DNA of 64,000 bases from Brevibacillus sp. JNUCC-41 (GCF_014844095.1 NZ_CP062163.1:3257501-3321500), one strand, 5' to 3'. Counted from the first letter of the stretch, positions 34,241-43,253 are shown. Translations and numbers: made by a program. The notes: generated by a model from the sequence alone, not told the origin.

Positions 34241-35389
34241 TTACTTTTTAGCTAAAAAAGCTTCAATACGGTCCAAAGCCTTTTCAAGGGTTTCCATGGA
34301 ATAGGCATAAGATATCCTGAAGTACCCTTCGCCAAGGGGAGAGAAGGCATCTCCAGGGACCACTGCCACTTTTTCCTGTTGAACAAGCTTTAGGCAAAAA
34401 TCAAGGGAAGAGGCATAGCCTTCAGGCAGCTTTATAAAGAAGTAAAAGGCACCATTTGGTTTGACTATTTCCAGTTCCATCGCTTGTAAGCGACTGTATA
34501 CGTATTCCCGTCTCCGGGCATACTCGGTCTTCATGGGAATGGCATCATCTCTGCCTGCCGTCAATGCTGCCAAGGCAGCTCTCTGCGATATGGAGGCGGC
34601 ACAAGTTACATTGTATTGGTGAACCTTCAGGATATGCTGAGAGATGGCCACAGGCGCAAACAGAAGGCCAATCCTCCACCCGGTCATGGAATGGGACTTT
34701 GACAATCCGTTCAGGACGATGGTTTGTTCTTTTAAGAAAGTGGCAATCGAAACATGCTCCTGATCGAATACCAGTTCACTGTATATCTCATCAGCCAATA
34801 TGAATATGTCCTTGCCCCTTACAAGTTCGGCAATGTCCAATAATTCTTCGGCAGATAATGTTACCCCGGTCGGATTCGATGGATAGGGCAGAACGATGCA
34901 CCGTGTATGATCAGTTATGTACTTTTCAATGATATCTGCAGCCAAACGAAATCCATTTTTTGTTGTATCGGCATAAACGGGTGTTGCACCGCACATCTTA
35001 ATGATGGGTTCATATCCCGGGTATACAGGACCCGGCAATATGACTTCGTTCCCTGGGATGAGAATCGTCCGAAAGGTAATGTCTATGCCTTCGCTGGCAC
35101 CAGAAGTCACAAGGACTTCATTCGCCGGATCATAGCTAAGCTTGTATTTATCCTTTACATATTTTGAAGCGGCTTCCCTTAATTCCAGATAGCCGGCATT
35201 GTGAGTATAAACGGTATAGTCATTATCGATGGCTTGTTTTGCCGCTTCTTTAATATGCTTTGGAGTTGGAAAGTCAGGCTGTCCTATCGTTAAGGAAATG
35301 GTGCCTTCGATATCAGCGACCATATTGTAGAATTTACGGATTCCTGATATTTGAACTTCTTTTACTAGAGGGTTTATTAAATGTTCCAT
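34241..35389 (-). CDS. patA: PLP-dependent aminotransferase PatA (N-acetyl-LL-diaminopimelate type)
   Basis: This 382-residue fold-type I aminotransferase shows the substrate segment VLVTSGASEGID, the cofactor-contacting YPSNPTG, ILADEIYSE and the PLP-binding Lys at about residue 231 in LNGLSKSHSMTGWRIG. B. subtilis PatA makes N-acetyl-LL-diaminopimelate for lysine and peptidoglycan. The gene sits in the same relative position, upstream of cheV. DapH and DapL of the same acetyl pathway are also in this window. Confidence 0.85.
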   Translation of the reverse strand: MEHLINPLVKEVQISGIRKFYNMVADIEGTISLTIGQPDFPTPKHIKEAAKQAIDNDYTVYTHNAGYLELREAASKYVKDKYKLSYDPANEVLVTSGASEGIDITFRTILIPGNEVILPGPVYPGYEPIIKMCGATPVYADTTKNGFRLAADIIEKYITDHTRCIVLPYPSNPTGVTLSAEELLDIAELVRGKDIFILADEIYSELVFDQEHVSIATFLKEQTIVLNGLSKSHSMTGWRIGLLFAPVAISQHILKVHQYNVTCAASISQRAALAALTAGRDDAIPMKTEYARRREYVYSRLQAMELEIVKPNGAFYFFIKLPEGYASSLDFCLKLVQQEKVAVVPGDAFSPLGEGYFRISYAYSMETLEKALDRIEAFLAKK

Positions 35390-35542
35390 CTATGAATATC
35401 CTCCCTTATCTAACTACATGAATTATGTACCATGTTTGACTCATTCTATTTTATCATTTAGTTTGGGTGGGGGAGAAAACTTTTTGAGATTAATGAATTA
35501 AAGGTATAATGTATGATAAGAAAATTTTGAGGGTTGATACAT

Positions 35543-36517
35543 TTGATACGGACTTGCGCAATTACATCTAATCAAGAAATCAGTTTTGATATACCGCTAA
35601 CGGAAATGAATAATCCGGATATCGAGTGGTTCTGGGTGGATTTTTCCAACCCCACAAACAAGGAAATCGAACTTTTATCCAGTCATTTTCACTTTCACCC
35701 GCTGGCAATTGAAGATTGCCTGGATGATTTTAATCAACGTCCCAAAATGGATTTTTATGAGGGTTACCAATTTCTTGTGATTCATGCTCTAAGGGAGAAG
35801 GTATTTAAAGCAGTGGAATTGGATATGTTCGTTGGCGAAAAATGGATAGTCAGTTTTCATAAAGAAGATATGCTTGAACTGGAAAAGGTACGAGAAGAAA
35901 TTGCTGGTAATAAAATGTTGAAGCAAAGTCCCTTTTTCTTGATGCATAGGATAATTGACAGGATCGTTGATGAATTCTTCCCTCCTGTTTATAAAATTGA
36001 AAGCGAATTGGGTAGCATTGAGGAAAATACTGAAAATGACACGATTAACGAATTGATGGATCAGCTTTTCGATTTACGTACAGATATGTCCAGGCTCCGT
36101 CGGACCATATTGCCGATGCGTGATTTATTGTACAGAATGATTTCGTCGGAGCGACTGAATTACTTGAAAGATCAGCACCTTTATTTTAATGATGTGTACG
36201 ATCATCTTCTTAAATTGACTGAAATGCTTGAATCCTATCGAGATTTTTCGTCCGATATACGTGATAGTTATTTGTCTGTGAACTCTAATAATATGAATTC
36301 AACAATGATGACATTGACTGTCATCACTACCATTTTCATGCCGCTGACCTTCATAGTGGGCGTATATGGGATGAATTTTGAATATATGCCGGAATTAAAT
36401 TGGCATTATGGCTATTTCCTCATTCTTGGAATGATGGGCGGAATTGCCTTGATGATGTTTTTATTCTTTGTTAAAAAAGGCTGGCTCAATCCAAAGAATA
36501 GGTCGCGAAAAAGATGA
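35543..36517 (+). CDS. corA: CorA-family magnesium/divalent cation transporter
   Basis: This 324-residue protein has a long cytoplasmic alpha/beta and coiled helical domain and two C-terminal membrane segments. The selectivity motif YGMN lies between them, in GVYGMNFEYMPE. It should take up Mg2+ as a pentamer. A TTG at 35543 has GAGGG nine bases upstream and gives MIRTCAIT. The TTG at 35534 touches that site and is rejected. No M-box riboswitch is visible upstream. Confidence 0.9.
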   Translation: MIRTCAITSNQEISFDIPLTEMNNPDIEWFWVDFSNPTNKEIELLSSHFHFHPLAIEDCLDDFNQRPKMDFYEGYQFLVIHALREKVFKAVELDMFVGEKWIVSFHKEDMLELEKVREEIAGNKMLKQSPFFLMHRIIDRIVDEFFPPVYKIESELGSIEENTENDTINELMDQLFDLRTDMSRLRRTILPMRDLLYRMISSERLNYLKDQHLYFNDVYDHLLKLTEMLESYRDFSSDIRDSYLSVNSNNMNSTMMTLTVITTIFMPLTFIVGVYGMNFEYMPELNWHYGYFLILGMMGGIALMMFLFFVKKGWLNPKNRSRKR

Positions 36518-36850
36518 AATGACCTAACTGGCCTGCTATTCTAGGTTTAATTGAGATGAGTATTTTTTTGAATGGAGTGACGATTTGAAATTGTGGGCAA
36601 ACGAATGGTTTATTCGTTTTAATCGGGGGGACCATCATCAACTTACTTTTCCACATGCATAAAAGCTTTATTCTTTGTTGCTTTCCGCTTAATGCTAATA
36701 GGGTTTGGAAGGGCGGCAGGACGTTTTGCGGCCAGCCCATCAGGTCTGCTTCATAACCCATGTTCGGATATATCTTGGAGGGGTTTGTCGAAGGGACAGG
36801 CCCCTTTAAGATCGATATGATGGGCTGGATGGCAGTGGTGAAAAATGAAC
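36518..36850 (+). pseudogene. Possible decayed short gene
   Basis: GGAGTGACG precedes a TTG at about 36584 that opens a frame starting MKLWANEWFIRFNRGDHHQ. It stops at a TAA after 25 codons. Coding-like stretches then appear in two other frames: FVAFRLMLIGFGRAAGRFAA near 36680, and FGYILEGFVEGTG then KIDMMGWMAVVKNEL ending near 36855. Two frameshifts would join them into one protein of about 90 residues. I do not recognise the family, so this remains tentative. Confidence 0.3.
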
Positions 36851-36851
36851 T

Positions 36852-36885
36852 TTGAAAAGGGGGACTCTGAGTGGTCCCTTTTTTA
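36852..36885 (+). terminator. Intrinsic terminator before cheV
   Basis: AAAGGGGGAC and GTCCCTTTTT form a stem with a short loop and end in a run of T. It separates the corA region from cheV. Confidence 0.7.
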
Positions 36886-36936
36886 GTTGGGCTTCAATAG
36901 ATAATCACTTCTTGAATCCTTTTTTTATCTGTGTTC

Positions 36937-36963
36937 TAAACAAAAGAAATATTTAACCGAATT
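36937..36963 (+). promoter_or_regulatory. Sigma-D (flagellar) promoter of cheV
   Basis: TAAA at 36937-36940 and ACCGAATT at 36956-36963 match the sigma-D -35 (TAAA) and the core of the -10 (GCCGATAA) with a 15-base spacer. CheV is under sigma-D control in B. subtilis, and the start is 84 bases downstream. Confidence 0.6.
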
Positions 36964-37046
36964 ATTAGGTAGGAGTTCATTGATAAAACCATCAAATTTT
37001 TGTGGAATTATGAAATGAAAAAGTACGAGAAGGGCGAGATGACACA

Positions 37047-37952
37047 ATGGAAGCAAATAAAGGAATATTACTGGAAAGTGGCACGAATGAGCTTGAGATA
37101 GTGGAATTCGGTCTCGGAAAGAATAAATTCGGCATTAACGTAATCAAGGTGAAGGAAATCATTAATCCTGTCCCCATCACGCTTGTCCCTCATTCCCATC
37201 CAAATGTGGAAGGGATCATTGAGCTTCGTGGAGAAGTCCTGCCAGTTGTGAATGTGGCGGATGCTTTAGGATTTCCTCCATCTGAGACTCCTGAGCAGGA
37301 TAAATTCATAGTGGCTGAATTCAATCAGCAAAAAGTGGTTTTCCATGTCCATACCGTAACACAGATCCACCGTATTTCCTGGTCCCAAATCGAAAAGCCT
37401 TCGGATATGTATCAAGGCCTTGAAAGTCAGATTATCGGAGTAATAAAATTACATAGTGAAATGTTACTGTTACTTGACTTTGAAAAAATAGTGGTCGAAA
37501 TCAATCCGGAATCAGGAATAAACATCCAACAGGTTAAAAAGCTTGGTGCCCGGCAAAATTCAGACAAGAGAATCCTGATTGCAGAAGATTCTCCATTACT
37601 GAGAAAGCTGCTTTTTGATACATTGTCAGAAGCTGGATTCAAGTACTTGGAGTTTTATGAAAATGGACTTGATGCATTTAATTATCTGGAGAATTTAATT
37701 GAATCAGGAAAAGTGGTTGAAGATGAAGTGAATCTGGTGATTACCGATATTGAGATGCCTCAAATGGATGGACATCATTTGACTAGAAGAATAAAGGAAA
37801 GCGGGGAACTTGCTGGGTTGCCGGTGATTATTTTCTCTTCTTTGATTACTGACAGCCTTCGTCATAAAGGTCAGGTCGTAGGGGCTGACGCACAAATCAG
37901 CAAGCCAGAAATTGCAGAGCTTATAAAGTTGATAGACAGATTGGTATTATGA
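37047..37952 (+). CDS. cheV: Chemotaxis coupling protein CheV (CheW-REC)
   Basis: This 301-residue protein has an N-terminal CheW-like domain (about 10-150, with VEGIIELRGEVLPVVNVADA) and a C-terminal receiver domain (about 175-300). The receiver's phospho-acceptor Asp is at about 234 in ITDIEMPQMDG, with a conserved Lys in QISKPE. It links chemoreceptors to CheA and adapts signalling when phosphorylated. GAAGGGCGAGATG lies upstream. Placement after patA and before ykyB matches B. subtilis. Confidence 0.93.
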   Translation: MEANKGILLESGTNELEIVEFGLGKNKFGINVIKVKEIINPVPITLVPHSHPNVEGIIELRGEVLPVVNVADALGFPPSETPEQDKFIVAEFNQQKVVFHVHTVTQIHRISWSQIEKPSDMYQGLESQIIGVIKLHSEMLLLLDFEKIVVEINPESGINIQQVKKLGARQNSDKRILIAEDSPLLRKLLFDTLSEAGFKYLEFYENGLDAFNYLENLIESGKVVEDEVNLVITDIEMPQMDGHHLTRRIKESGELAGLPVIIFSSLITDSLRHKGQVVGADAQISKPEIAELIKLIDRLVL

Positions 37953-37958
37953 ATGTGA

Positions 37959-37996
37959 AAACGGGCCGATGAGGCGTTACCTCACGGCCCGTTTGG
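37959..37996. terminator. Bidirectional terminator between cheV and ykyB
   Basis: AAACGGGCCG pairs with CGGCCCGTTT, and the inner TGAGG with CCTCA extends the stem with one bulge. The convergent genes flank it. Confidence 0.8.
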
Positions 37997-38007
37997 TTTA
38001 TCAATGA

Positions 38008-38514
38008 TTAATACTTGGAACCTTTTCCTAAAAAGGAGGATGGGAATGGATTGTGAAATGGTTGCTTGACCGACCCACGACCGTGAGCCCTTTTCTCGGT
38101 GTTGGCATTGTTCGGTAGTTTTTCACCTGCTTGTCCAACGTAAGTTTGCAGGATCTGTTTTGCCTTGGATAATGACAACGCGGCTTTAGGGTTCCGTATG
38201 GAAGCTGCCCGGCTGCCGAGGTGGGGTAGTTTTTTCAAATCTTCCTTTGTGGGAGGTAAATGAAAAACATATGATCCGCATTCGACAATGACGTCGGATT
38301 GTTGTGCTGCAAAGCGAGGGTTATCAGAAAAATGAAGTCCAATCTTCTTCGCTTTTCCTTCTTGCATAAGCTTGCTTAATGCTAGCCGTTTTAAATTATA
38401 TAAATTCTTGGGCTCCAATGCAGTCTTTGCGTGTTTATTGACAATAAATACGGCTTGGGCAAGGGAGTTTATCGAAAACTCATCCCTTTCAGAATGTCCT
38501 TTCGTTTGGTTCAT
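38008..38514 (-). CDS. ykyB: YkyB-like protein
   Basis: This 168-residue soluble protein contains SLAQAVFIVNKHAKTALEP and the conserved HLPPTKEDLKKLPHLG stretch seen in YkyB. It has no membrane segment and a basic C-terminal tail that ends FLGKGSKY. The function is unknown. It lies convergent to cheV, as in B. subtilis, and is about 14 residues longer there-and-here at the ends. AAAGGAG precedes the ATG. Confidence 0.8.
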   Translation of the reverse strand: MNQTKGHSERDEFSINSLAQAVFIVNKHAKTALEPKNLYNLKRLALSKLMQEGKAKKIGLHFSDNPRFAAQQSDVIVECGSYVFHLPPTKEDLKKLPHLGSRAASIRNPKAALSLSKAKQILQTYVGQAGEKLPNNANTEKRAHGRGSVKQPFHNPFPSSFLGKGSKY

Positions 38515-38770
38515 TGTGGAAACTCCTTTTCTTAATGAGGTTAGAAGGACGTTATAAACAGATTTCCTTCAGTTAAAACCCGTTTTTTATATATTGGTTG
38601 AAATAGAGACGTGTGTGCAACCAGATAGAAAAAAGTGAATAAATACTGCATGTACATCTCTAGGGTATGACCATCATTTCCCAACACTTTACCATCTATT
38701 CATTTTCATATTATACCACTTCAAAATATATAGTGAAGTAAAATTCAATCCGAAGCCTTTTGGTCCAAGA

Positions 38771-38797
38771 AAAAAGAAGGCGCTTATGTCGCCTTCT
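38771..38797 (-). terminator. Terminator of the YP-rich protein gene
   Basis: AGAAGGCG pairs with CGCCTTCT around a 7-base loop. On the minus strand it is followed by TTTTTCTTGG. Confidence 0.75.
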
Positions 38798-38806
38798 GTC
38801 CAACCC

Positions 38807-39160
38807 TTATTGTGTGTATATATTGATATTTTCAGATACCGCAGCCTGTGCGCCGAATTGTTGCTGGGGACCCTGAAAGCCTTGATAAGCAGGGTACGCT
38901 GGATAAGCGGGGTAAGGAGGGTAAGCGGGCGGGTATGGAGGAGGATATGGAGCATAGACAGGTGGACGGTTATTGAATAGCAACGGTCCAATTGCCAATC
39001 CTGCAACAAAAGCTACAGGCGCCAATAGAGGGAAGAAAGGAAAGAAGCGCTCGTCATTCCAATATTCAGGTCCATATTCATTCCCATATGCATTTCTGTA
39101 ATCGTTCTGTAGCATAATGGTCTGCGGATAGTGGTAGTAAGGAAAATACTGTGTTTGCAT
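38807..39160 (-). CDS. Pro/Tyr-rich repeat protein, spore-coat-like
   Basis: This 117-residue protein has a Tyr/Gln-rich N-terminus (YFPYYHYPQTIML), a hydrophobic central segment (PLLAPVAFVAGLAIGPLLF) and a tandem YP repeat region (PPYPPAYPPYPAYPAYPAY), ending with QFGAQAAVSENINIY. Such repeats are common in spore coat and other surface proteins of Bacillaceae. AAGGAGG precedes the ATG. No named family is assigned. The repeat DNA is GC-rich and shows short in-frame reiterations. Confidence 0.6.
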   Translation of the reverse strand: MQTQYFPYYHYPQTIMLQNDYRNAYGNEYGPEYWNDERFFPFFPLLAPVAFVAGLAIGPLLFNNRPPVYAPYPPPYPPAYPPYPAYPAYPAYQGFQGPQQQFGAQAAVSENINIYTQ

Positions 39161-39276
39161 AATTTGCCTCCTTTCTCAAATTCTTTACATAGTATGGAAT
39201 TTTTTAAGAAAAGAGCCTGTTTCATCTTAATCTGTTATAATGAATCTACTTATGAGTAAAATTGGGGGGGACCTTG

Positions 39277-39657
39277 ATGGATCGGTTTAAAAGCTTTCTT
39301 GCAGTCGGTTTTGGAGGAGCGGCTGGAGCGATATTGCGATATTGCGTAATCTTGACTGCTGGTCATTCCTTCTTCCCGTTTGGAACCCTCTTAATAAATA
39401 TAGTAGGCAGCTTTTTACTTGGAATGATCAATGGCTATTTCGCCTCGAAAAAGAAATCGCTTGTTTTTTTAGCGCTGGGCAGCGGGTTTTGCGGCGGTTT
39501 CACCACGATGTCCACATTTTCCCAAGAAGTGGTGAATCTACTGCAGACTTCACTGGCATTGGCGGGACTGTATATTGGTGCCACGCTTTTATTTGGTTTG
39601 GTTGCTGGTTTCTTCGGACTGGGCCTTTTTAATAGACGGAGAGGTGAGTCCCTTTGA
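39277..39657 (+). CDS. crcB: Fluoride efflux protein CrcB/Fluc, first subunit
   Basis: This 126-residue protein has four hydrophobic segments. The Fluc signatures are GAAGAILRYCVIL, the GTLLINIVGSFLLG segment and GFCGGFTTMSTFSQE, which lines the fluoride pore. It exports fluoride as an antiparallel dimer, probably with the adjacent second CrcB. The ATG at 39277 is preferred, though TTG at 39274 is also near the GGGGGGG site. No fluoride riboswitch motif is visible upstream. Confidence 0.9.
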   Translation: MDRFKSFLAVGFGGAAGAILRYCVILTAGHSFFPFGTLLINIVGSFLLGMINGYFASKKKSLVFLALGSGFCGGFTTMSTFSQEVVNLLQTSLALAGLYIGATLLFGLVAGFFGLGLFNRRRGESL

Positions 39658-40016
39658 TCGAGGTTCTTTCAGTTTTTATAGGAGGCTTTTTTGGAGCGGC
39701 CTCAAGATATGTCTTGCAGATTATTTTTAATAGGCTATTGCCAGCCATCTCGATACCCATTAGCATTTTACTGATTAACCTTATAGGTTCCTTTGGGCTC
39801 GGACTGGCGTTGCCACAGAAAGAAAGCTGGTCTTTATCTTTGCAGGTTTTTCTGACAATAGGTTTCCTGGGTGCTTTTACGACCTTTTCAACATTCAGCA
39901 TGGAAACACTTGAACTTATTAGGAAACACCGTTATATAGATAGCCTTATCTATATAACGGTATCTGTTTTAGGGTGTATCGGAACTTTCCTGTGCGGCTA
40001 TTTAAGTATGGTATAA
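39654..40016 (+). CDS. crcB2: Fluoride efflux protein CrcB/Fluc, second subunit
   Basis: This 120-residue homologue of the upstream gene has GAASRYVLQIIF, ILLINLIGSFGLG and GFLGAFTTFSTFSMETL. It starts at a TTG that overlaps the first gene's TGA (TTGA), with GGAGAGGTG upstream. Such pairs form heterodimeric fluoride channels. A perfect 14-bp inverted repeat at 39929-39960 lies inside its coding sequence. Confidence 0.9.
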   Translation: MIEVLSVFIGGFFGAASRYVLQIIFNRLLPAISIPISILLINLIGSFGLGLALPQKESWSLSLQVFLTIGFLGAFTTFSTFSMETLELIRKHRYIDSLIYITVSVLGCIGTFLCGYLSMV

Positions 40017-40180
40017 CCTTCATGGCAACTACCATTTGGTGCTGGTAAAAAAAACCTGGTTTTCTCAGATATACTTCTAATGCTATAATTCAGAGGAGTC
40101 CATTACACATGATTCAAGTCGTTTTATTCGCACAGGCTTTGTTAAAAAGTCTGGCGGTTTTCCCCTGTATTCTTTTCCTA

Positions 40181-41053
40181 TCAGCTTTCGGATTGGAATT
40201 CGTAAACTGTCAACTCCGGACGTGAAAGGAAACGATATGGGAGACGGGTAGTGCCAAGCCCTCTATTAACATGTAACGTTAATGAATCGATTTCATACGT
40301 GCCTTCCCGGTACTTTTCAGCGTATGGGGGAGTTACAAGGGCACCGGCAAAGGGGATTTGTACTTGTCCTCCGTGACTGTGACCGCTTATTTGATACTGG
40401 ATGTCATAAGTCCTTGATGTGTCGGCAAGGTCAGGGGCATGCGAAAGCATAATGGTGAACACTTCATCAGGGATGCCCGATAGTGCTTTTTCAAAATCAG
40501 GTTTTCCTAGCATGGCATCATCAATCCCGGCAATGACTATTTCTTCAGCCGTTAATAAGGTAATCCTAGTTGAGGTATTTTGCAACATGGTAAAATGGGA
40601 TTTTTCCATGATATCGCTGTAAATTTCTGAGCCATATCCCCCATGATCATGGTTACCGTAGATGCTGAATTTTCCAAGTGGCGCTTTGAGCTGATTTAAA
40701 ACTAGAGGGATTTTCTGGTGATCCTTGTATTTATTAGGATGGTCCATCAAATCTCCGGTAAATAAAATAACATCAGGGTCCAGTTGGTTTATCTTATTGA
40801 CAATTGCTTGTAAATCTTTAAGCTGAAATTGAAAGCCTAAATGCGTATCACTGAATTGGATCATTTTCATGCCATGAAAACCTTTTGGGATAAGAGGGTG
40901 GCTGATGATTTTATGCTTGATTTCTAACCATTTCGGTTCCAAATTATGGGCATAATAGTTTCCGCCAATACCCAAACCGGTTAAGGTAGCCAATGTACCA
41001 AGACTTTTCTTTAAGAATGTTCTTCTGGATATGGGTTTATTCAAATTAATCAA
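40181..41053 (-). CDS. ykuE: Tat-exported metallophosphoesterase YkuE-like
   Basis: This 290-residue protein has a twin-arginine signal (SRRTFLKK, then a hydrophobic stretch to about residue 35). The calcineurin-like metal-binding motifs are FSDTHLG, FTGDLMD, YGNHDHG and the GHSHGGQ segment. B. subtilis YkuE is a Tat substrate of this type and is bound to the cell wall. It should hydrolyse a phosphoester outside the membrane; the substrate is unknown. No good Shine-Dalgarno site is obvious upstream. Confidence 0.88.
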   Translation of the reverse strand: MINLNKPISRRTFLKKSLGTLATLTGLGIGGNYYAHNLEPKWLEIKHKIISHPLIPKGFHGMKMIQFSDTHLGFQFQLKDLQAIVNKINQLDPDVILFTGDLMDHPNKYKDHQKIPLVLNQLKAPLGKFSIYGNHDHGGYGSEIYSDIMEKSHFTMLQNTSTRITLLTAEEIVIAGIDDAMLGKPDFEKALSGIPDEVFTIMLSHAPDLADTSRTYDIQYQISGHSHGGQVQIPFAGALVTPPYAEKYREGTYEIDSLTLHVNRGLGTTRLPYRFLSRPELTVYEFQSES

Positions 41054-41204
41054 CCTATCTAATATAAAAATGTTACTTCCTCATACTAACAAACAATATA
41101 CATAAAATGAAGAAAATATCTTCTATGAGCATTTGAAAAACATGTAAACTGGGGTTTGATGAAACCGTATCCGGTTTGAAATTGAACATCTATACGGAGG
41201 TAAC

Positions 41205-43064
41205 ATGATGACCGAACCAATGTTTATTACACTGATTATACTTCTATGCGCGATTGCGCTTTTTATACAAGGGAAATTTCGAGCAGATTTAATTGCACTA
41301 AGTGCACTATCCATTCTGGGTTTACTGGGGATTCTTACATTGGATGAACTAGTGGCCGGGTTTGCGAATCAAGTGGTCATCATGCTGGCTGGGCTATTTA
41401 TAGTCGGTGCCGGCTTGTTAAATACAGGAATCGTGGAAAAGGCAGGAAATAAGTTGTTGGGTTTATGTGGGGGCAGTGAATGGAAATCGCTGCTTATCGT
41501 CATGCTTACAGCAGGAATATTAAGTGCCTTTTTAAGCGGAACAGGAATTGTTTCCATACTGCTTCCGCTCGTTATGAGCATGGCCTTAAAACAAAAAACA
41601 AGTCCGACAAGGTATTTATTGCCACTTGCCTATGCAAGCAGTATAGGCGGGCTATTAACACTGACAGGTTCTCCCTCCAATATGATCGTTGCTGATGTAT
41701 TACGGCAAAATGGAATAGGGACATTAGAATTTTTTGACTTTACACCCGTGGGCTTGATCGCCTTTGCAGCAGGGGTATTCTTCATGTTGACACTCGGACG
41801 CCTGTTGCTTCCAGAGAAGACGATAGCCGCGAACAATAGTGTCAAAGGGCTGTCTGCAGGGGAGCTTGCAGGCATGTACAAAGTATATGACAGATTGCAT
41901 TACCTGCATATACCCGCTACTTCCGATATTGTTGGAGAAAGGCTGTCTGACCTCCAGCTTCCTATTCAGTATGAATTGACTTTGATTGAAATCCAGCGGA
42001 AGCCAAAGGATAAGCAATTACCGCTGTTGCAAAGACAGCTGACGATTTCTGCAAGGGCGGATGAGGTTCTTCATCCTGAAGATATCATTTTGGTGTTTGG
42101 AGAAGAAGAAGCAGTTGAGAGATTGGCACTCAACTATGAACTGGAGTTTAAACATTTCAATCCCGAACAAATAAAGAAACATTTTCTTAGCAGTAGATTT
42201 GGATTGACAGAAATATTGATCGTCCCGAACTCGGATTATGAAAATCAAACCTTGATAGATGTGCATTTTCGTGAGAAATACCAATGTAATGTGCTTGCAA
42301 TCAATCGGAATGGCGAATATATTCAAGCGGATGTCGGAACGGAACGCCTTAAACCGGGGGATGCAATCCTGATACATGGGGAATGGGAGAACATTGAGAG
42401 GATTTCCTCGGATTTACAGGATGTCATCGTCATTGGAAGTACCTCGGAAGATGGCTCTCCAGTCAACTCCAAGGGCAAAGCATGGATTGCCTTGGGAATC
42501 ACTGCATTGATGGTCATTTTATTATCGATGGAGGCTGTCCCTGCCGTACTATCGGTATTGACGGCCGCATTGTTGATGGTGATCAGTGGCTGTGTCCGTT
42601 CGATGGAGGATGCTTATCAAAAGATTAACTGGGAACCTGTTCTTTTGATTGCCGCCATGTTCGGAATAACGGCTGCATTGGATAATACGGGCGGAGTGAG
42701 GATGATAAGTGATTGGCTGGCCGTTTTATTCAGTAATATCGGGGCACACGGCATATTAGCGGTCTTTTACTTGCTGACACTGATCCTGAGCCAATTCATC
42801 CCGTATGGAGCCGCGACGGTAATCATGACGCCCATCGCACTGACATCTGCGGTGAATCAAGGCATCGATCCTCTTCCTGTGTTTATATGCCTTGCCGTTG
42901 CTGGCAGTTTGGCTTTATCGACTCCAAGGGTTGCCACTACCAACGCGCTTGTCATGACGGCGGGTGATTACAAGCATAAAGATTTCATCATGATCGGGAT
43001 ATCCATACAGATCTTCATCGGCGTTATCATGGTGATCACAATACCGTGGTTCTTCCCTTTTTGA
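41205..43064 (+). CDS. SLC13/DASS-type permease with two TrkA-C domains
   Basis: This 619-residue protein has N-terminal and C-terminal blocks of hydrophobic segments. About 200 cytoplasmic residues (about 220-430) separate them and contain two TrkA-C/RCK-like repeats, including LQLPIQYELTLIEIQRKP and LKPGDAILIHGE. The membrane part carries DASS-type hairpins with TLTGSPSN and a second SxxT-type element near STPRVATTNA. It should carry an anion such as sulfate, phosphate or a dicarboxylate. GGAGG lies just before the ATG. Confidence 0.82.
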   Translation: MMTEPMFITLIILLCAIALFIQGKFRADLIALSALSILGLLGILTLDELVAGFANQVVIMLAGLFIVGAGLLNTGIVEKAGNKLLGLCGGSEWKSLLIVMLTAGILSAFLSGTGIVSILLPLVMSMALKQKTSPTRYLLPLAYASSIGGLLTLTGSPSNMIVADVLRQNGIGTLEFFDFTPVGLIAFAAGVFFMLTLGRLLLPEKTIAANNSVKGLSAGELAGMYKVYDRLHYLHIPATSDIVGERLSDLQLPIQYELTLIEIQRKPKDKQLPLLQRQLTISARADEVLHPEDIILVFGEEEAVERLALNYELEFKHFNPEQIKKHFLSSRFGLTEILIVPNSDYENQTLIDVHFREKYQCNVLAINRNGEYIQADVGTERLKPGDAILIHGEWENIERISSDLQDVIVIGSTSEDGSPVNSKGKAWIALGITALMVILLSMEAVPAVLSVLTAALLMVISGCVRSMEDAYQKINWEPVLLIAAMFGITAALDNTGGVRMISDWLAVLFSNIGAHGILAVFYLLTLILSQFIPYGAATVIMTPIALTSAVNQGIDPLPVFICLAVAGSLALSTPRVATTNALVMTAGDYKHKDFIMIGISIQIFIGVIMVITIPWFFPF

Positions 43065-43075
43065 TAAGACATAAG

Positions 43076-43106
43076 GCATTGTTCATTTATGGACAATGCT
43101 TTTTCA
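43076..43106 (+). terminator. Intrinsic terminator of the permease gene
   Basis: GCATTGTTCA pairs with TGGACAATGC (one G-U pair) around a 4-base loop and is followed by TTTTTC. Confidence 0.8.
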
Positions 43107-43253
43107 ATGTGTTTCTTTTCAAATGGATTGGATGAATGTGGTTCTGAAAAAAGAGTTATGTAGTAGGAATTTAAATTATTTATTATCAATGCAAGAAACT
43201 AATGGTATAATTTTGGCATATTGGTGTTTTCGTAATTAGGGGGAAGATGCATC

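Noticed and set aside
35390..35542. M-box magnesium riboswitch before corA
   Set aside because: The leader is too short and lacks the conserved arms.
39161..39276. Fluoride riboswitch upstream of crcB
   Set aside because: The conserved riboswitch blocks are not visible in the short leader before the crcB pair.
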